NCBI RefSeq assembly: GCF_001280565.1
Contig: NZ_LGRO01000002.1
Coordinates: 496,001 to 560,000 of the forward strand
Direction: 5' to 3'
DNA length: 64,000 bases
Source of the DNA: Sulfobacillus thermosulfidooxidans
GTDB taxonomy: Bacteria > Bacillota > Sulfobacillia > Sulfobacillales > Sulfobacillaceae
Below are positions 16,660 to 25,050 of this stretch, in pieces. A model generated the notes under the pieces. That model did no database searches, was not told the DNA's origin, and worked only from the letters and a program-made list of their open reading frames with translations. The position numbers were made by a program, and so were the translations under genes. Each line of letters opens with the position of its first letter. Within the stretch, counting starts at the first letter, position 1.

Positions 16660-17559
16660 TTAGATAATTCGGTGTCCAAGGGCCGATGCAATCAAGTTTG
16701 CCGCGAGTTCTCCAGTCCGGTTATGTTCATCAAGAATCGGATTCACTTCCACCATTTCCATCGAAGAGACAATGTCACTTTCGGCCAGCAATTCCAAAGC
16801 TAAATGCGCCTCGCGTTCCGTGAGCCCGCCACTGTATGGCGTACCTGAGCCTGGGGCATATAGCGGATCAACCGCATCAATATCGAAACTTAAATGCACC
16901 CCATCGGTTTGGTCCGTGACAATATCCATCGCTTTGGCCATCACATCACGCATCCCATAACGGTCAATTTCGTGCATCGAAAAGACTGTAGCTCCAGAAT
17001 GACGTAAGGCTTCGGCTTCGTCCGCATCCAAGGTCCGCACTCCGACATAAACGATTTTGTGTGGATCAACAAAATGACCGTGAAAAGGAATTTTGAGGGC
17101 CGGGTGACCTAACCCTACTGCCGTCGCCACCGGCATCCCATGGACATTACCCGACGGAGATGTTTGATCGGTATTGTAGTCCCCGTGCGCATCAAACCAT
17201 AACACGCCCAAGCGGGAAAATTTGCGTAATAAGCCGGCAATCGTACCAATGGCAATACTATGGTCGCCCCCGAGAATCAAAGGATAGTTATTATCATCCA
17301 AAGACTTTTCTACAGCGCGAGCTAGCACGCGGCTGACCTTAACGATCTCGTCTGCATACTTTAGATGGGTATCATTTTTGGTGCGACTTTCTGGGACCGG
17401 TACCGGAAGATTTCCAATATCAATGACCTTGTGGCCTACTTGGCGCAATTTCTCATGAAGACCTGCATAACGAATCGCACTAGGTCCCATATCGACACCT
17501 CGGCGATCGGCTCCATAATCGAGGGGCACGCCGATGATGCGTACCGTCTTAAGTTTCAT
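16660..17559 (-). CDS. rocF: Arginase
   Basis: 299 residues, normal arginase length. All six manganese ligands are present: His100 (GGDHS), Asp123/His125/Asp127 (DAHGD) and Asp226/Asp228 (SFDIDAVDP). The substrate loop SPSGNVHGMP is also intact. The enzyme converts arginine to ornithine and urea. No clear ribosome-binding site precedes the ATG. The DNA just upstream looks like a relic of an IS200/IS605 right end, so the native promoter region may have been displaced. The M20 gene follows after 93 nt on the same strand. Confidence 0.94.
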   Translation of the reverse strand: MKLKTVRIIGVPLDYGADRRGVDMGPSAIRYAGLHEKLRQVGHKVIDIGNLPVPVPESRTKNDTHLKYADEIVKVSRVLARAVEKSLDDNNYPLILGGDHSIAIGTIAGLLRKFSRLGVLWFDAHGDYNTDQTSPSGNVHGMPVATAVGLGHPALKIPFHGHFVDPHKIVYVGVRTLDADEAEALRHSGATVFSMHEIDRYGMRDVMAKAMDIVTDQTDGVHLSFDIDAVDPLYAPGSGTPYSGGLTEREAHLALELLAESDIVSSMEMVEVNPILDEHNRTGELAANLIASALGHRII

Positions 17560-17569
17560 CAGTTATTCG

Positions 17570-17620
17570 CGGTGCGAAAATCCGGCCTTCAGGCCAGGAG
17601 AAGCACCACGCCCTCCTTAT
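17570..17620 (-). repeat. Possible IS200/IS605 right-end relic
   Basis: On the minus strand the segment reads GCTTCTCCTGGCCTGAAGG followed by CCGGATTTTCGC. It has a short GGCC-TTCA-GGCC hairpin and resembles the end hairpin region seen after IscB/TnpB genes of IS200/IS605 elements, including the one at 63.4 kb here. It abuts the arginase start. No transposase gene is attached. Confidence 0.3.
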
Positions 17621-17939
17621 TTGTTAGTCTCAGTGGTCGATAACTTTGTCAAACAGTTGTGACAAGCCACTGGATCTCGTTAAACTTTTTTGCCCATCAT
17701 AACCTGATGAGTGGTTCCCAGTAACAGGCTTTCAATCTTCGCGAGGGAATCGTCTGGGTTCTACTCCTGGCCGGGTTAAGTCATTAATATTCACCATCCT
17801 GTCGATGTGAGAGGGCTATGTATTCTTATCATTCATCCCGGGCCCAAGGTCAGGTCACCCCCACCATGAGTCCTTGCGTGGTGTCAACAGTTGCCCCAAA
17901 ACATCATCAAACATGAACAACTGCCGTTTGTCTGACCTT
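17621..17939. other. Intergenic region between arginase and the IS607 right end
   Basis: No gene or clear structure was seen. The right boundary of the IS607-type element and the start of its guide-like sequence probably fall near 17.9 kb but cannot be fixed without a comparison copy. Confidence 0.3.
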
Positions 17940-18110
17940 TGTCTCTCTCTGACGAGAGGAGAGGAGTTTGGGTGTATCCTCTTGTCGGCGTGTGGATGAT
18001 CCCCTCTTCTGGCGTGAGTCAGCCCCCTGCTGATCATCCTCAGAAACATCCCCCACCACGGGGGCACTATCGAACCGTCCTTGGCGATTCGATAGACCGG
18101 CGCGGTATTA
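17940..18110 (-). ncRNA. Putative omega-RNA (reRNA) scaffold of the TnpB element
   Basis: Immediately 3' of the tnpB stop, the minus strand folds into consecutive stems. CTATCGAA / TTCGATAG pairs 18095-18088 with 18074-18067, and CCCCC / GGGGG pairs 18064-18060 with 18054-18050. A perfect 8-bp GGATGATC / GATCATCC stem pairs 18039-18032 with 18001-17994 around about 30 nt. A CTCTC/GAGAG stem follows near 17942-17965. TnpB nucleases use an RNA from the 3' end of their gene and the element end as scaffold, with the guide taken from flanking DNA. Position and structure fit; expression is inferred. Confidence 0.6.
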
Positions 18111-19637
18111 GGCCGTGGCCTGCGTCGGCTTGAGTTCATCCTTCGTCTTCTTTTTCTTCGAAGGATACGTAAAGGTGCCATTCCACTTGCGATACAGGTT
18201 CATCATGCCGACAAAATCGGCGTCCGCTTGATAGGCGTGATCCGGGTTCGAACACGTAAATGTGTGTCGTTGACGGACTCCTACCTGTCGATAGTCCGCA
18301 GAGCAATGCGGACACATTTGCGACGTATAGGCGGGATTGCGCTCGACCGTCAGAATCCCCTCGCGGAATGCGAGGTCGCGTACCCATCGCACAATCTGGC
18401 CGCGCAGCCAGTAAGCGCGTTTATGGTTCTTTCGCCCGGCACGGCTCATTTTTTCTTTCGGGGCTTTGTATCCGCGAAGATACTCCAAGACGATGACTTT
18501 GGCCCCGTGTTGTTGGGAAAAATCGACGATCCGGCGGGCAACCTGCCGCGCGGCGTTCTCGTCGAGATGGCGCACCTTGTTCCAGAGAAACACATTGTCT
18601 GGCACGTTTTTTTGTAACCGACCGCTTTGTGCCCGTTTGCGGCTAATCGCATTGAGTAGCCGGTGGCGTTGGTGGTTGAGAGCACTCCCAGAGATAAACT
18701 GGGTAGCGAGCAATCGACCGCACTGAAAGGCTCCCATGACGGCTAACCGATTGGCCCCTAGATCTGCGGTGACGACAGACAGATCCGGATTCTTTTGGAG
18801 TTGTTCTTGGGCCTTCTTGGGCGTCTGCACGTATTTTTCTAATGGGACGTGTAAGGCAAAGCGCAGATGGCCGGGATAGCGTGTGTCTTGTCGTGCGTAA
18901 AGCGACAGCGACCGTGCGACCCAAACCTTGGGACGCACGGCAGCGCGCTCTTCATCCGTCCAGGGCTCGTTCGGGGCTTTTCTTGCCTTGATCAGTGCCG
19001 TCTCGGTACGGATCCGCTGGCTTTCGGCTTGAGCGGATCGGAACACTTCGGCCGCGTAACGGGGTAAGACAATCGGCAAGGGCACTTTTTGCCATTGACC
19101 TGCGTACCACAACTTGACGGCGATAAACGTCTGTTGCACGGTAGCTTGCGGCAACAAGTCCCAGTCGGGATAATCGACCATGTCCGCATAGAAAGTCACA
19201 GGTTCGTTCGGTTCACCGAGCCGTGGCTCGCGCCCTGTCTTTCCGTGTTGTTCCCATTGATGAAGCAGAACACACCAGCCTTTGACTTTGCCCGCCGCGT
19301 GATTGATCGCCGCCCGGCGTAATCCTGTCGGCATCCCTTTCGCTTGGGGAATCGCTTCCAGCGGCATTAACGGGTGAGGATGCGCGGGGGTGGACAGGGT
19401 ATGCCGTTCCGCGAATGTGAGGAGTTCTTGGTTTGTCAAGTGCCGCTCCGCTGGTTCGCCGTTTTTCTTGGTGTACGGGACGTGTTCCTCAAACACGCCC
19501 CGGTGTGCCACAAAGAAGTCCATGTAAAATGCGATGACGCGGTTGTATAAGACGTGCGTTTCGACAATGGCCTTTCGCTTGATGGCATGGACTTCCTTAT
19601 GGACACCCAGTTTGATGGTCTTCGTGACCATCGCCAT
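18108..19637 (-). CDS. tnpB: TnpB RNA-guided nuclease of IS607-type element
   Basis: 509 residues, longer than the roughly 400 of typical TnpB, mainly through an extended N-terminal and middle region (about 50-240). The split RuvC site is complete: Asp292 in TADLGANRLAV, Glu385 in VIVLEYLRG, and Asp474 (or 472) in ADADFVGMMNL. A zinc finger has CPHC at 442-445 and Cys462, with His467 possibly completing it. It starts inside the end of tnpA (41-nt overlap) with GGGGAG 4-10 nt from the paired ATGs. TnpB is an omega-RNA-guided DNA nuclease, ancestral to Cas12, that helps retain the element. It appears functional. Confidence 0.88.
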   Translation of the reverse strand: MAMVTKTIKLGVHKEVHAIKRKAIVETHVLYNRVIAFYMDFFVAHRGVFEEHVPYTKKNGEPAERHLTNQELLTFAERHTLSTPAHPHPLMPLEAIPQAKGMPTGLRRAAINHAAGKVKGWCVLLHQWEQHGKTGREPRLGEPNEPVTFYADMVDYPDWDLLPQATVQQTFIAVKLWYAGQWQKVPLPIVLPRYAAEVFRSAQAESQRIRTETALIKARKAPNEPWTDEERAAVRPKVWVARSLSLYARQDTRYPGHLRFALHVPLEKYVQTPKKAQEQLQKNPDLSVVTADLGANRLAVMGAFQCGRLLATQFISGSALNHQRHRLLNAISRKRAQSGRLQKNVPDNVFLWNKVRHLDENAARQVARRIVDFSQQHGAKVIVLEYLRGYKAPKEKMSRAGRKNHKRAYWLRGQIVRWVRDLAFREGILTVERNPAYTSQMCPHCSADYRQVGVRQRHTFTCSNPDHAYQADADFVGMMNLYRKWNGTFTYPSKKKKTKDELKPTQATA

Positions 19638-20268
19638 GTGGCTCCCCTTCTTTCATCGCATTCACGAGGTGTTGGGTTTTCTGCCGAAATTCCTGCGAAC
19701 GCTTGCCATATAACCGTGCCGAAAACACGGTAATGATCGTGAGCAGATCTTCTGTTAATTCTTCTTGCGATGTTTTCGATTCCTGAACGTGCACGGACTC
19801 AATGGTGACGCCGTGGCTGTTCAAATATCGTTCCAGATAGCGATAGCCAAAACGTGCCAATCGATCAGGATATTCAATCAATACTCGTTGAAATTCGCGC
19901 CGTTCAGCCATCGCGAGAAGTTGAGAGAGTTGCTGGCGGTTCTCGTTAAGGCCCGACGCTTGTTCCTGAAAGATGCGAAAGACTTCCAGGCCATGTTCCG
20001 CGGCATACGCTTTGAGCCGCTCGACCTGCCGCTCTAAGTGGCCGTCCGCCTTTTGTTTCGGAGAGGATACCCTCGCATAAATCACAACGCGGGCCGTTTG
20101 ATGACGACCGAGAATGCGTTGCACTTCTTGTACGCTATATAAACGGCGGTTTGTCGGGGATCGAACCTCTTGGATCTTCCCGCTCTGTTGCCACCGTCGG
20201 ATGGTTTGCGTGCTCACTCCGAGCTTTTGAGCGACTTTACCAATCGAGAGAAATTTTTCCTGTTCCAT
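19597..20268 (-). CDS. tnpA: IS607-family serine recombinase TnpA
   Basis: 223 residues from ATG 20268 (MEQEKF); the longer in-frame reading has no family sequence. The N-terminal MerR-like helix-turn-helix contains SIGKVAQKLGVSTQTIRRW. The resolvase catalytic domain contains VVIYARVSS with the nucleophilic serine, a region EYPDRLARFG, and a C-terminal helix with LLTIITVFSARLYGKRS. IS607 recombinases catalyse insertion and excision through a serine-linked intermediate. The upstream sequence is very AT-rich (TATATATAC), a likely promoter. The 3' end overlaps tnpB. Confidence 0.9.
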   Translation of the reverse strand: MEQEKFLSIGKVAQKLGVSTQTIRRWQQSGKIQEVRSPTNRRLYSVQEVQRILGRHQTARVVIYARVSSPKQKADGHLERQVERLKAYAAEHGLEVFRIFQEQASGLNENRQQLSQLLAMAERREFQRVLIEYPDRLARFGYRYLERYLNSHGVTIESVHVQESKTSQEELTEDLLTIITVFSARLYGKRSQEFRQKTQHLVNAMKEGEPHGDGHEDHQTGCP

Positions 20269-20552
20269 AAATTGATGATAATAGTATATATAATTGTTAC
20301 CTCTGTAGCCAGTGTCTAGCACATTTTATTCTCAATGCGATAATCTGACGCCCCACGAAGTTCGCTTCCCATTAAGCGCGTCCGGTCTCATTCCCACTGA
20401 TTCCGACCTTTGGATCTCTCCAGCCATTATCTGCTGGTGACCACACTGGGCTAGTACTAGACAGCTCGCCGCCTAAGCGGCCGCATCAGGTTATCCATAC
20501 CCGTGACATCGACCGCCTTCCAATACCTCTTTTCATTATAGCGAAGTCAAAG
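20269..20552. other. Left flank of the IS607 element and cwlD 3' region
   Basis: The element's left end probably lies within about 100 nt of the tnpA start but cannot be fixed. A GCCGC-ctaa-GCGGC hairpin lies at about 20470-20483, and a TATA-rich stretch at 20278-20295 is probably the tnpA promoter. No gene was seen. Confidence 0.4.
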
Positions 20553-21296
20553 CTAGTCACGAACTAATAAATGAGTCGGAGGCGGAGATTGCAAAAGAGT
20601 TTCAGGCCAATGCCCTTTGAGAAACCAACGTTCCGTCCCTAAAAAAATATACCAGGCAATCTGCCGTTGGTACTCGGGATTCATCAGGAGTTTTTCTTCT
20701 TGCGGATTAGAAATAAAGCCCACTTCAACATTAATGGCCGGCATTTTCGCATAGCGCAAAACGTATTGATCGATGCGAGTTACCGGGCGATTGGTATGAG
20801 TAAAATATTGCAATTCCTCCTGAACATCATGAGCCAAATAATAAGAACCCTTTCCATTCCAATAAAAAGTTTGGGGACCGCGCCACCGTGATCCCGCAGA
20901 ATTGCAATGAATGTCGATAAGCGCATTGCCTCCAGTTCTATTAATCCAGATTACCCGTTGTTGGACGCGATATTTTCGCGAAGAGGGTATTTGGCCTGGT
21001 TTGTCCCATGTCATCAAGACACGAGCTCCCGCATCCTCGAACCATTTTCGCAGATTTAAAGCGATAGCTAAATTAATTTCATCTTCTCGGGCAATACGCC
21101 CCCGAGCCCCCGGGTCATAACCTCCATGACCTGGATCAATCACAATGGTTCGTCCCCGCAATAATGCGCCTTCAATACCGTTAGCAGGAGACATCGCGGC
21201 ATGAACGTCTCCTATTCCCAGCAAAAGACTGCTACACGCCGAAAAAAAAGCCAGCTGGATTCCATGAACTAGTCGTCGTTTTAATTGCTTTTTCAC
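20553..21296 (-). CDS. cwlD: N-acetylmuramoyl-L-alanine amidase, CwlD-like
   Basis: 247 residues, close to the length of Bacillus CwlD. The start is GTG 21296 behind GAGAGGAG. The N-terminal basic/hydrophobic segment ending near VHA is a signal peptide. The Amidase_3 zinc site is complete: His57 in IDPGHGG, the EDEIN glutamate at 71-73, His130 in IDIHCN, and the catalytic Glu191 in VEVGFISN. CwlD strips the peptide from muramic acid so that the spore cortex can receive muramic-delta-lactam. It lies near rplM-rpsI in Bacillus too, which supports this call over a general wall amidase. Confidence 0.8.
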   Translation of the reverse strand: MKKQLKRRLVHGIQLAFFSACSSLLLGIGDVHAAMSPANGIEGALLRGRTIVIDPGHGGYDPGARGRIAREDEINLAIALNLRKWFEDAGARVLMTWDKPGQIPSSRKYRVQQRVIWINRTGGNALIDIHCNSAGSRWRGPQTFYWNGKGSYYLAHDVQEELQYFTHTNRPVTRIDQYVLRYAKMPAINVEVGFISNPQEEKLLMNPEYQRQIAWYIFLGTERWFLKGHWPETLLQSPPPTHLLVRD

Positions 21297-21615
21297 GAGA
21301 ATCTCCTCTCAAAATTTGTCAAGGACCATAACGGATTATTTTAGTGTGTTTAACCTAGTGTAGACCGATTTGGCAGCAAGTATGTCGGCCTAAATTCCTG
21401 ATATATATGATGTCATCAGTCATGTATTAATTGCCTAGTAATATGAGACTATACCTATTAACCTTTTATGTTGTCGGTTTAGTTTAGTGTCTTCGATATA
21501 ATTTCATATCACAATGCTTTTTGCATTTGACCAAAAAGATAATTATTAAATTTTTTACAAGACTAATGATGTATATTTGGTTTACTTATGGTACATTAAT
21601 GCCTAGGAGGGATGT
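21297..21615. other. AT-rich divergent intergenic region
   Basis: It separates cwlD (minus) from the XRE-TPR regulator (plus). TTTAGTGT-like repeats occur at about 21340, 21355 and 21483 and might bind a regulator. Candidate -10 boxes for the plus-strand gene (TATATT, TACATT at about 21570-21598) lack convincing -35 partners. No gene was seen. Confidence 0.4.
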
Positions 21616-22938
21616 ATGATGGTAGGGACCAAAATTCGCGACCTGAGGAAAAAACTCGGATTAACCCAAGAGCAACTTGCCGGAGATGAACTGACTAAAA
21701 GCTATGTTAGTCAGGTTGAATTGGGCCGTATCCATCCATCCCACAAAGCGTTAGAAATTATCGCCAGCCGGTTGGGTAAACCATTAGGTTACTTCTTAGA
21801 AAACGGCGACGATATGCGCACCATTGAGGTCCTATTAAAGGCAGCGCAGGCGTTGTGGAATAGCGGGCGGCTTGAAGATGGCATGTTGGGATTACAAGAA
21901 GCTTTAACCTTGGCAGAGCGAACCGGTCGTGAAGATATTTTAGCGCGCATTAAAGCGACCATGGGTAAACTAGAAATGTCCCAAGGTAATTTGGAAGCAG
22001 CGTTGGCGCATTTAGAAGAAAGCCTGAGTCTAATTCATCCAGACGATCATCCTGTACAAGCGATTGAAATCGCGAATACCTTAGGGATGGCTGCAGCTCG
22101 CCACGGTTCATTCCACAAGGCGATGAATTCCTTCCAGCAGGCATTGGAGTATGCAGAACGCCTTGACACACGGGATGGACCCAATATTCGCGCAGAAGCG
22201 GCACAACATTATGGCGACTTCTGTTATAGCCAACGGCAATGGATTTCGTCTTTGGAATTATATCGAATGGCCTTAGAGCAAAAGCAGCTCAGCCCTTGTC
22301 GACGAGCTGAGTTACTCAGCCGGATTGCCGCAGCAGAATGGCGTCTTGGACATAATACAGAAGCATCACAAGCCGTTGATGAAGCCATGAGTTTGCTTCC
22401 GCAAATTCGTGGTGCTGAAGAACGTGCGGCCTTGCAGGCGGACATTGCGCAAGTCCTGATAGATATTGGACGTGTTGACCGGGCACGCGAATTATTGCAG
22501 GCGTCTTTGACCGTGTTTGACCGCGTCCATTTCCAAGAAGGTCAAGCCGTCATCTTAGAATCCTTGCTACGTATTCCGGGTTCAGACAAAATGCTGGACC
22601 AATATGCTCATCGCGTTTTGGCAGCACCGGAAGGATGGCCATGGGAAGACACAAAAATCTTTGCGTTAAGAGCATTAGCCCGCCGAGCCGTGGCTCATGG
22701 CGATTACGAGCAAGCCAAAGAATATTTGAGTCAAGCCCTTGCCATGAGCCCCGTGAGTAAGCAACGTGATTTGGAATGTGAATATTACATTGTGCAAAGC
22801 CAGCTCGGTGACCCCAATGCGTTGAACCAATTATGGAAACATTTAACCGATCCGGCCTATGATTCTTCAGAACCGCGGAAATTCACGCCCCGTCTTCCCG
22901 TCATTTCAGCACCGGAAGTGGTCGGTGCGGTTAATTAG
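21616..22938 (+). CDS. XRE-type HTH regulator with TPR domain
   Basis: 440 residues. The N-terminal HTH_3 domain (about 3-60) is of Cro/C1 type: GTKIRDLRKKLGLTQEQLAG, SYVSQVELGRIHPS. The rest is a series of about eight TPR-like helical pairs (for example ALEYAERL, YRMALEQKQLS, AKEYLSQALAMSP). The architecture is that of RNPP-type regulators such as PlcR, which bind short signalling peptides in the TPR groove. No peptide precursor gene is visible next to it, so peptide sensing is only a possibility. GGAGGG precedes the ATG, and a strong terminator follows. Confidence 0.85.
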   Translation: MMVGTKIRDLRKKLGLTQEQLAGDELTKSYVSQVELGRIHPSHKALEIIASRLGKPLGYFLENGDDMRTIEVLLKAAQALWNSGRLEDGMLGLQEALTLAERTGREDILARIKATMGKLEMSQGNLEAALAHLEESLSLIHPDDHPVQAIEIANTLGMAAARHGSFHKAMNSFQQALEYAERLDTRDGPNIRAEAAQHYGDFCYSQRQWISSLELYRMALEQKQLSPCRRAELLSRIAAAEWRLGHNTEASQAVDEAMSLLPQIRGAEERAALQADIAQVLIDIGRVDRARELLQASLTVFDRVHFQEGQAVILESLLRIPGSDKMLDQYAHRVLAAPEGWPWEDTKIFALRALARRAVAHGDYEQAKEYLSQALAMSPVSKQRDLECEYYIVQSQLGDPNALNQLWKHLTDPAYDSSEPRKFTPRLPVISAPEVVGAVN

Positions 22939-22949
22939 ACCCGGCATCA

Positions 22950-22984
22950 AAAATACAGCCTCACCCAGCGGAGGCTGTATTTTT
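22950..22984 (+). terminator. Terminator after the XRE-TPR gene
   Basis: A 9-bp core stem TACAGCCTC / GAGGCTGTA with an 8-nt loop, extended by A/T pairs, is followed by TTTTTAT on the plus strand, 12 nt after the stop. Flanking A runs mean it may also act on the minus strand. Confidence 0.92.
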
Positions 22985-23011
22985 ATATGGCCACGCACGC
23001 AGTACGTCGCA

Positions 23012-23039
23012 AAATAAAAAAGCCCAGATGGGCTTTTTA
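23012..23039 (-). terminator. Terminator of the rplM-rpsI operon
   Basis: On the minus strand AAAAAGCCC-atct-GGGCTTTTTTATTTT begins at the rpsI stop codon itself. Short strong stem with a long T tract. Confidence 0.9.
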
Positions 23040-23429
23040 CCGCTTAGAAAATTGCGGAGCTTTACGAGCCTTTTTGAGTCCGTATTTACGTCGCTCTTTC
23101 ATTCGTGAATCCCGCTTTAAAAAGCCCCGTTGTTTTAAAGGAATACGGAAGTTGCTGTCCACCGCAAGCAATGCCCGCGCAATACCATGACGTACCGCAC
23201 CAGCTTGACCGGATACACCGCCACCTTCAACACGCACTAATACATCAAAACGTCCCTGAAGATCCACGGAGTTTAATGGGGCCATGACCATTGTTTGCAA
23301 GGTGCGAAGGGGAAAATATTCCTCAAACGGACGTCCATTAATCAACACACGTCCAGTTCCAGGAACCAGCCTCACCCGTGCAATGGCATTTTTGCGGCGT
23401 CCCGTTCCCCAAAATTGTGCAACTGCCAT
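23037..23429 (-). CDS. rpsI: 30S ribosomal protein S9
   Basis: 130 residues, normal length, ending in the S9 tail [12 protein letters not shown] that reaches the P-site tRNA. The N-terminal [14 protein letters not shown] and [19 protein letters not shown] segments are diagnostic. Its ATG shares one base with the rplM stop (TAATG), so translation is coupled. It is the last gene of a two-gene operon with its own promoter. Confidence 0.97.
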   Translation of the reverse strand: MAVAQFWGTGRRKNAIARVRLVPGTGRVLINGRPFEEYFPLRTLQTMVMAPLNSVDLQGRFDVLVRVEGGGVSGQAGAVRHGIARALLAVDSNFRIPLKQRGFLKRDSRMKERRKYGLKKARKAPQFSKR

Positions 23430-23863
23430 TAGATTTTAACCTCCCATACTTGCGGCTGCTGGGCGCTGTGTGGATGTTCCGCATTCGGATATACTTTGAG
23501 TTTCCGAAACATGGCGCGTCCTAACCGATTATGCGGCAACATTCCCCGGATAGCCTTTTCCACTGCAAAAGTCGGCTTCTTCTTCATCAATTGACGATAA
23601 ACGGTACGTTTTAATCCACCGAAATATCCCGAATGATGGAAGTAAATTTTTTGATCGAGTTTACGTCCCGTCAAAACAACATCGGCCGCATTAACAATAA
23701 TAACGTAATCACCGGTATCCACATGAGGAGTATACGTGGGCTTGTGCTTGCCACGGAGAATCGTTGCTGCTGCAGTAGCAACACGCCCCAGCGGCAATCC
23801 AGCAGCATCAATCACATACCACGTACGCTGAACATCTTGGGACCGGGCCATATAAGTGGACAT
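23429..23863 (-). CDS. rplM: 50S ribosomal protein L13
   Basis: 144 residues from ATG 23863, set by GGAGG 7 nt upstream; a longer frame to 23905 would cover the leader hairpin. Typical L13 sequence: [31 protein letters not shown], and the [11 protein letters not shown] motif. It binds domain II/VI of 23S rRNA early in assembly. Unlike in many Firmicutes, it is not next to truA but is driven by its own promoter. Confidence 0.97.
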   Translation of the reverse strand: MSTYMARSQDVQRTWYVIDAAGLPLGRVATAAATILRGKHKPTYTPHVDTGDYVIIVNAADVVLTGRKLDQKIYFHHSGYFGGLKRTVYRQLMKKKPTFAVEKAIRGMLPHNRLGRAMFRKLKVYPNAEHPHSAQQPQVWEVKI

Positions 23864-23946
23864 GAAATTACCTCCTACCTTGTGTGCCGGCGACGCTGCC
23901 GACAACCGAACATTAGTATTTTACGAGCATGGACATCTAATGTCAA
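23864..23946 (-). promoter_or_regulatory. rplM promoter and short structured leader
   Basis: A -35 TTGACA at 23946-23941, a 17-nt spacer and a -10 TAAAAT at 23923-23918 form a near-consensus sigma-A promoter. The roughly 50-nt leader contains TGTCGGC-agcgtc-GCCGGCA (7 bp with a wobble), just before GGAGG. This is where Firmicutes carry the autoregulatory L13 leader. I cannot confirm the L13-leader consensus by eye. Confidence 0.75.
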
Positions 23947-24441
23947 GAAATTTGGTGCCTTTGCATATCATTGGCACCATAGATACGGGTATCGTCTTAA
24001 CTTTTTTCTTTAAAAATCCTAGTTTTTCTCGAGTTTAATATTATGCAAACAAAATATCGTTTAGGATATAATAAGAACACTAATCGTATACTTATCGATC
24101 AAACAGCAGTTATCGCCACAGTTCAATTCAAAAACGTCGAGGTATTTCTGCCATTGGCATGCCGTTAAGCATTTTAGCATAGGTGTCGCGGAAAAGGTAG
24201 ACTGTCGTAAAGGACTTTATGGCCTTTTCGGCTGATGATGCGAGAGGTTCTATGATATCAACTTGGTTTATCTAATGCATACCATTATCAATGAGTTCGG
24301 GGAAGAACTCATTGATCTGCTCACGGTAAATCTTCGAACACATCATTTTGGCAGATTCTCATCATGTTGCTGAGCTCGGCATGATGAGTACTGGCCATAT
24401 CGTAATAGGCGCCACTGTAGTGAAGGAAGGAGCGAGAGATT
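23947..24441. other. Non-coding region with two perfect hairpins
   Basis: No gene was seen. Perfect inverted repeats lie at 24289-24314 (CAATGAGTTC / GAACTCATTG, 6-nt loop) and about 24358-24388 (CTCATCATG / CATGATGAG). Neither has a T run, so they are not simple terminators. They precede the C2H2-like gene and could be part of its leader or of a small RNA. A TGGTGCC / GGCACCA repeat lies at about 23951-23977. Confidence 0.45.
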
Positions 24442-24867
24442 ATGCGCAAACCACTACAAACCTATTATCTTCGGAAATTAATTAACACCCTGGTGGATGC
24501 CACCTTAACCAGTCCCAGTTTAGCAGAAATGGTGCATCACCATTTGCAAGTTGAGTGGATTCGAGGTCAAATGCTATCCCAGTATAGGGTTTTTGATTCC
24601 CGCGGAGAGGTATATTGGGAATTAAGTGTCATCGATGCTCACGGCTATACTGACATGCTTTATCAACAAGGCTTAGCCCTTCTCACCATTGCCATCAACG
24701 GGGCATTGGTCACTCCCAAAGATGAAGAACGTGCCAAAGAACTATTTCCCAATCGGGCGTTCCGAACTTGTCCCTATTGCCACCAGCGCTTTCATTCCTG
24801 GCTCGAATACTATGGCCACTACAAATTGGACCATCTTTTGGATCATCAAAGTTTACGCGCCATTTGA
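24442..24867 (+). CDS. Uncharacterised protein with C2H2-like zinc finger
   Basis: 141 residues with a strong ribosome-binding site (AAGGAAGGAG). The first 100 residues form an unrecognised alpha/beta domain. Near the C terminus is CPYCHQRFHSWLEYYGHYK followed by LDH. Two cysteines, then histidines about 13 and 18 residues later, give the C2H2 zinc-finger spacing. Such fingers are uncommon in bacteria and could bind nucleic acid or protein. Function unknown. The methyltransferase gene follows on the same strand after about 180 nt. Confidence 0.65.
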   Translation: MRKPLQTYYLRKLINTLVDATLTSPSLAEMVHHHLQVEWIRGQMLSQYRVFDSRGEVYWELSVIDAHGYTDMLYQQGLALLTIAINGALVTPKDEERAKELFPNRAFRTCPYCHQRFHSWLEYYGHYKLDHLLDHQSLRAI

Positions 24868-25050
24868 GTCGTTAATCTTTGCCCCAAGCTCCCAAACACG
24901 CTATGCTAACGCCAACGGGTACCTATCCAAAGAGCCGTCTTCTCGCAAAATTCTTGGTCTTGAGGAAGGCTTCGGGAACGTTTTTCCATGTCGTGATCTT
25001 TTCCACACGATAATCTCTAGGTGTCCAATTTACCATTTGAGGTGTGCCCA

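Larger units (their letters stand above)
17940..20330 (-). mobile_element. IS607-type insertion element with tnpA (serine recombinase) and tnpB
   Basis: Two overlapping genes, a MerR-like/serine-resolvase TnpA and a RuvC-like TnpB, with a structured region after tnpB, are the standard make-up of IS607 elements. These elements have no long inverted repeats and make no obvious target duplication, so the given limits are approximate. Both genes look intact. The insertion lies between arginase and cwlD. Confidence 0.75.
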
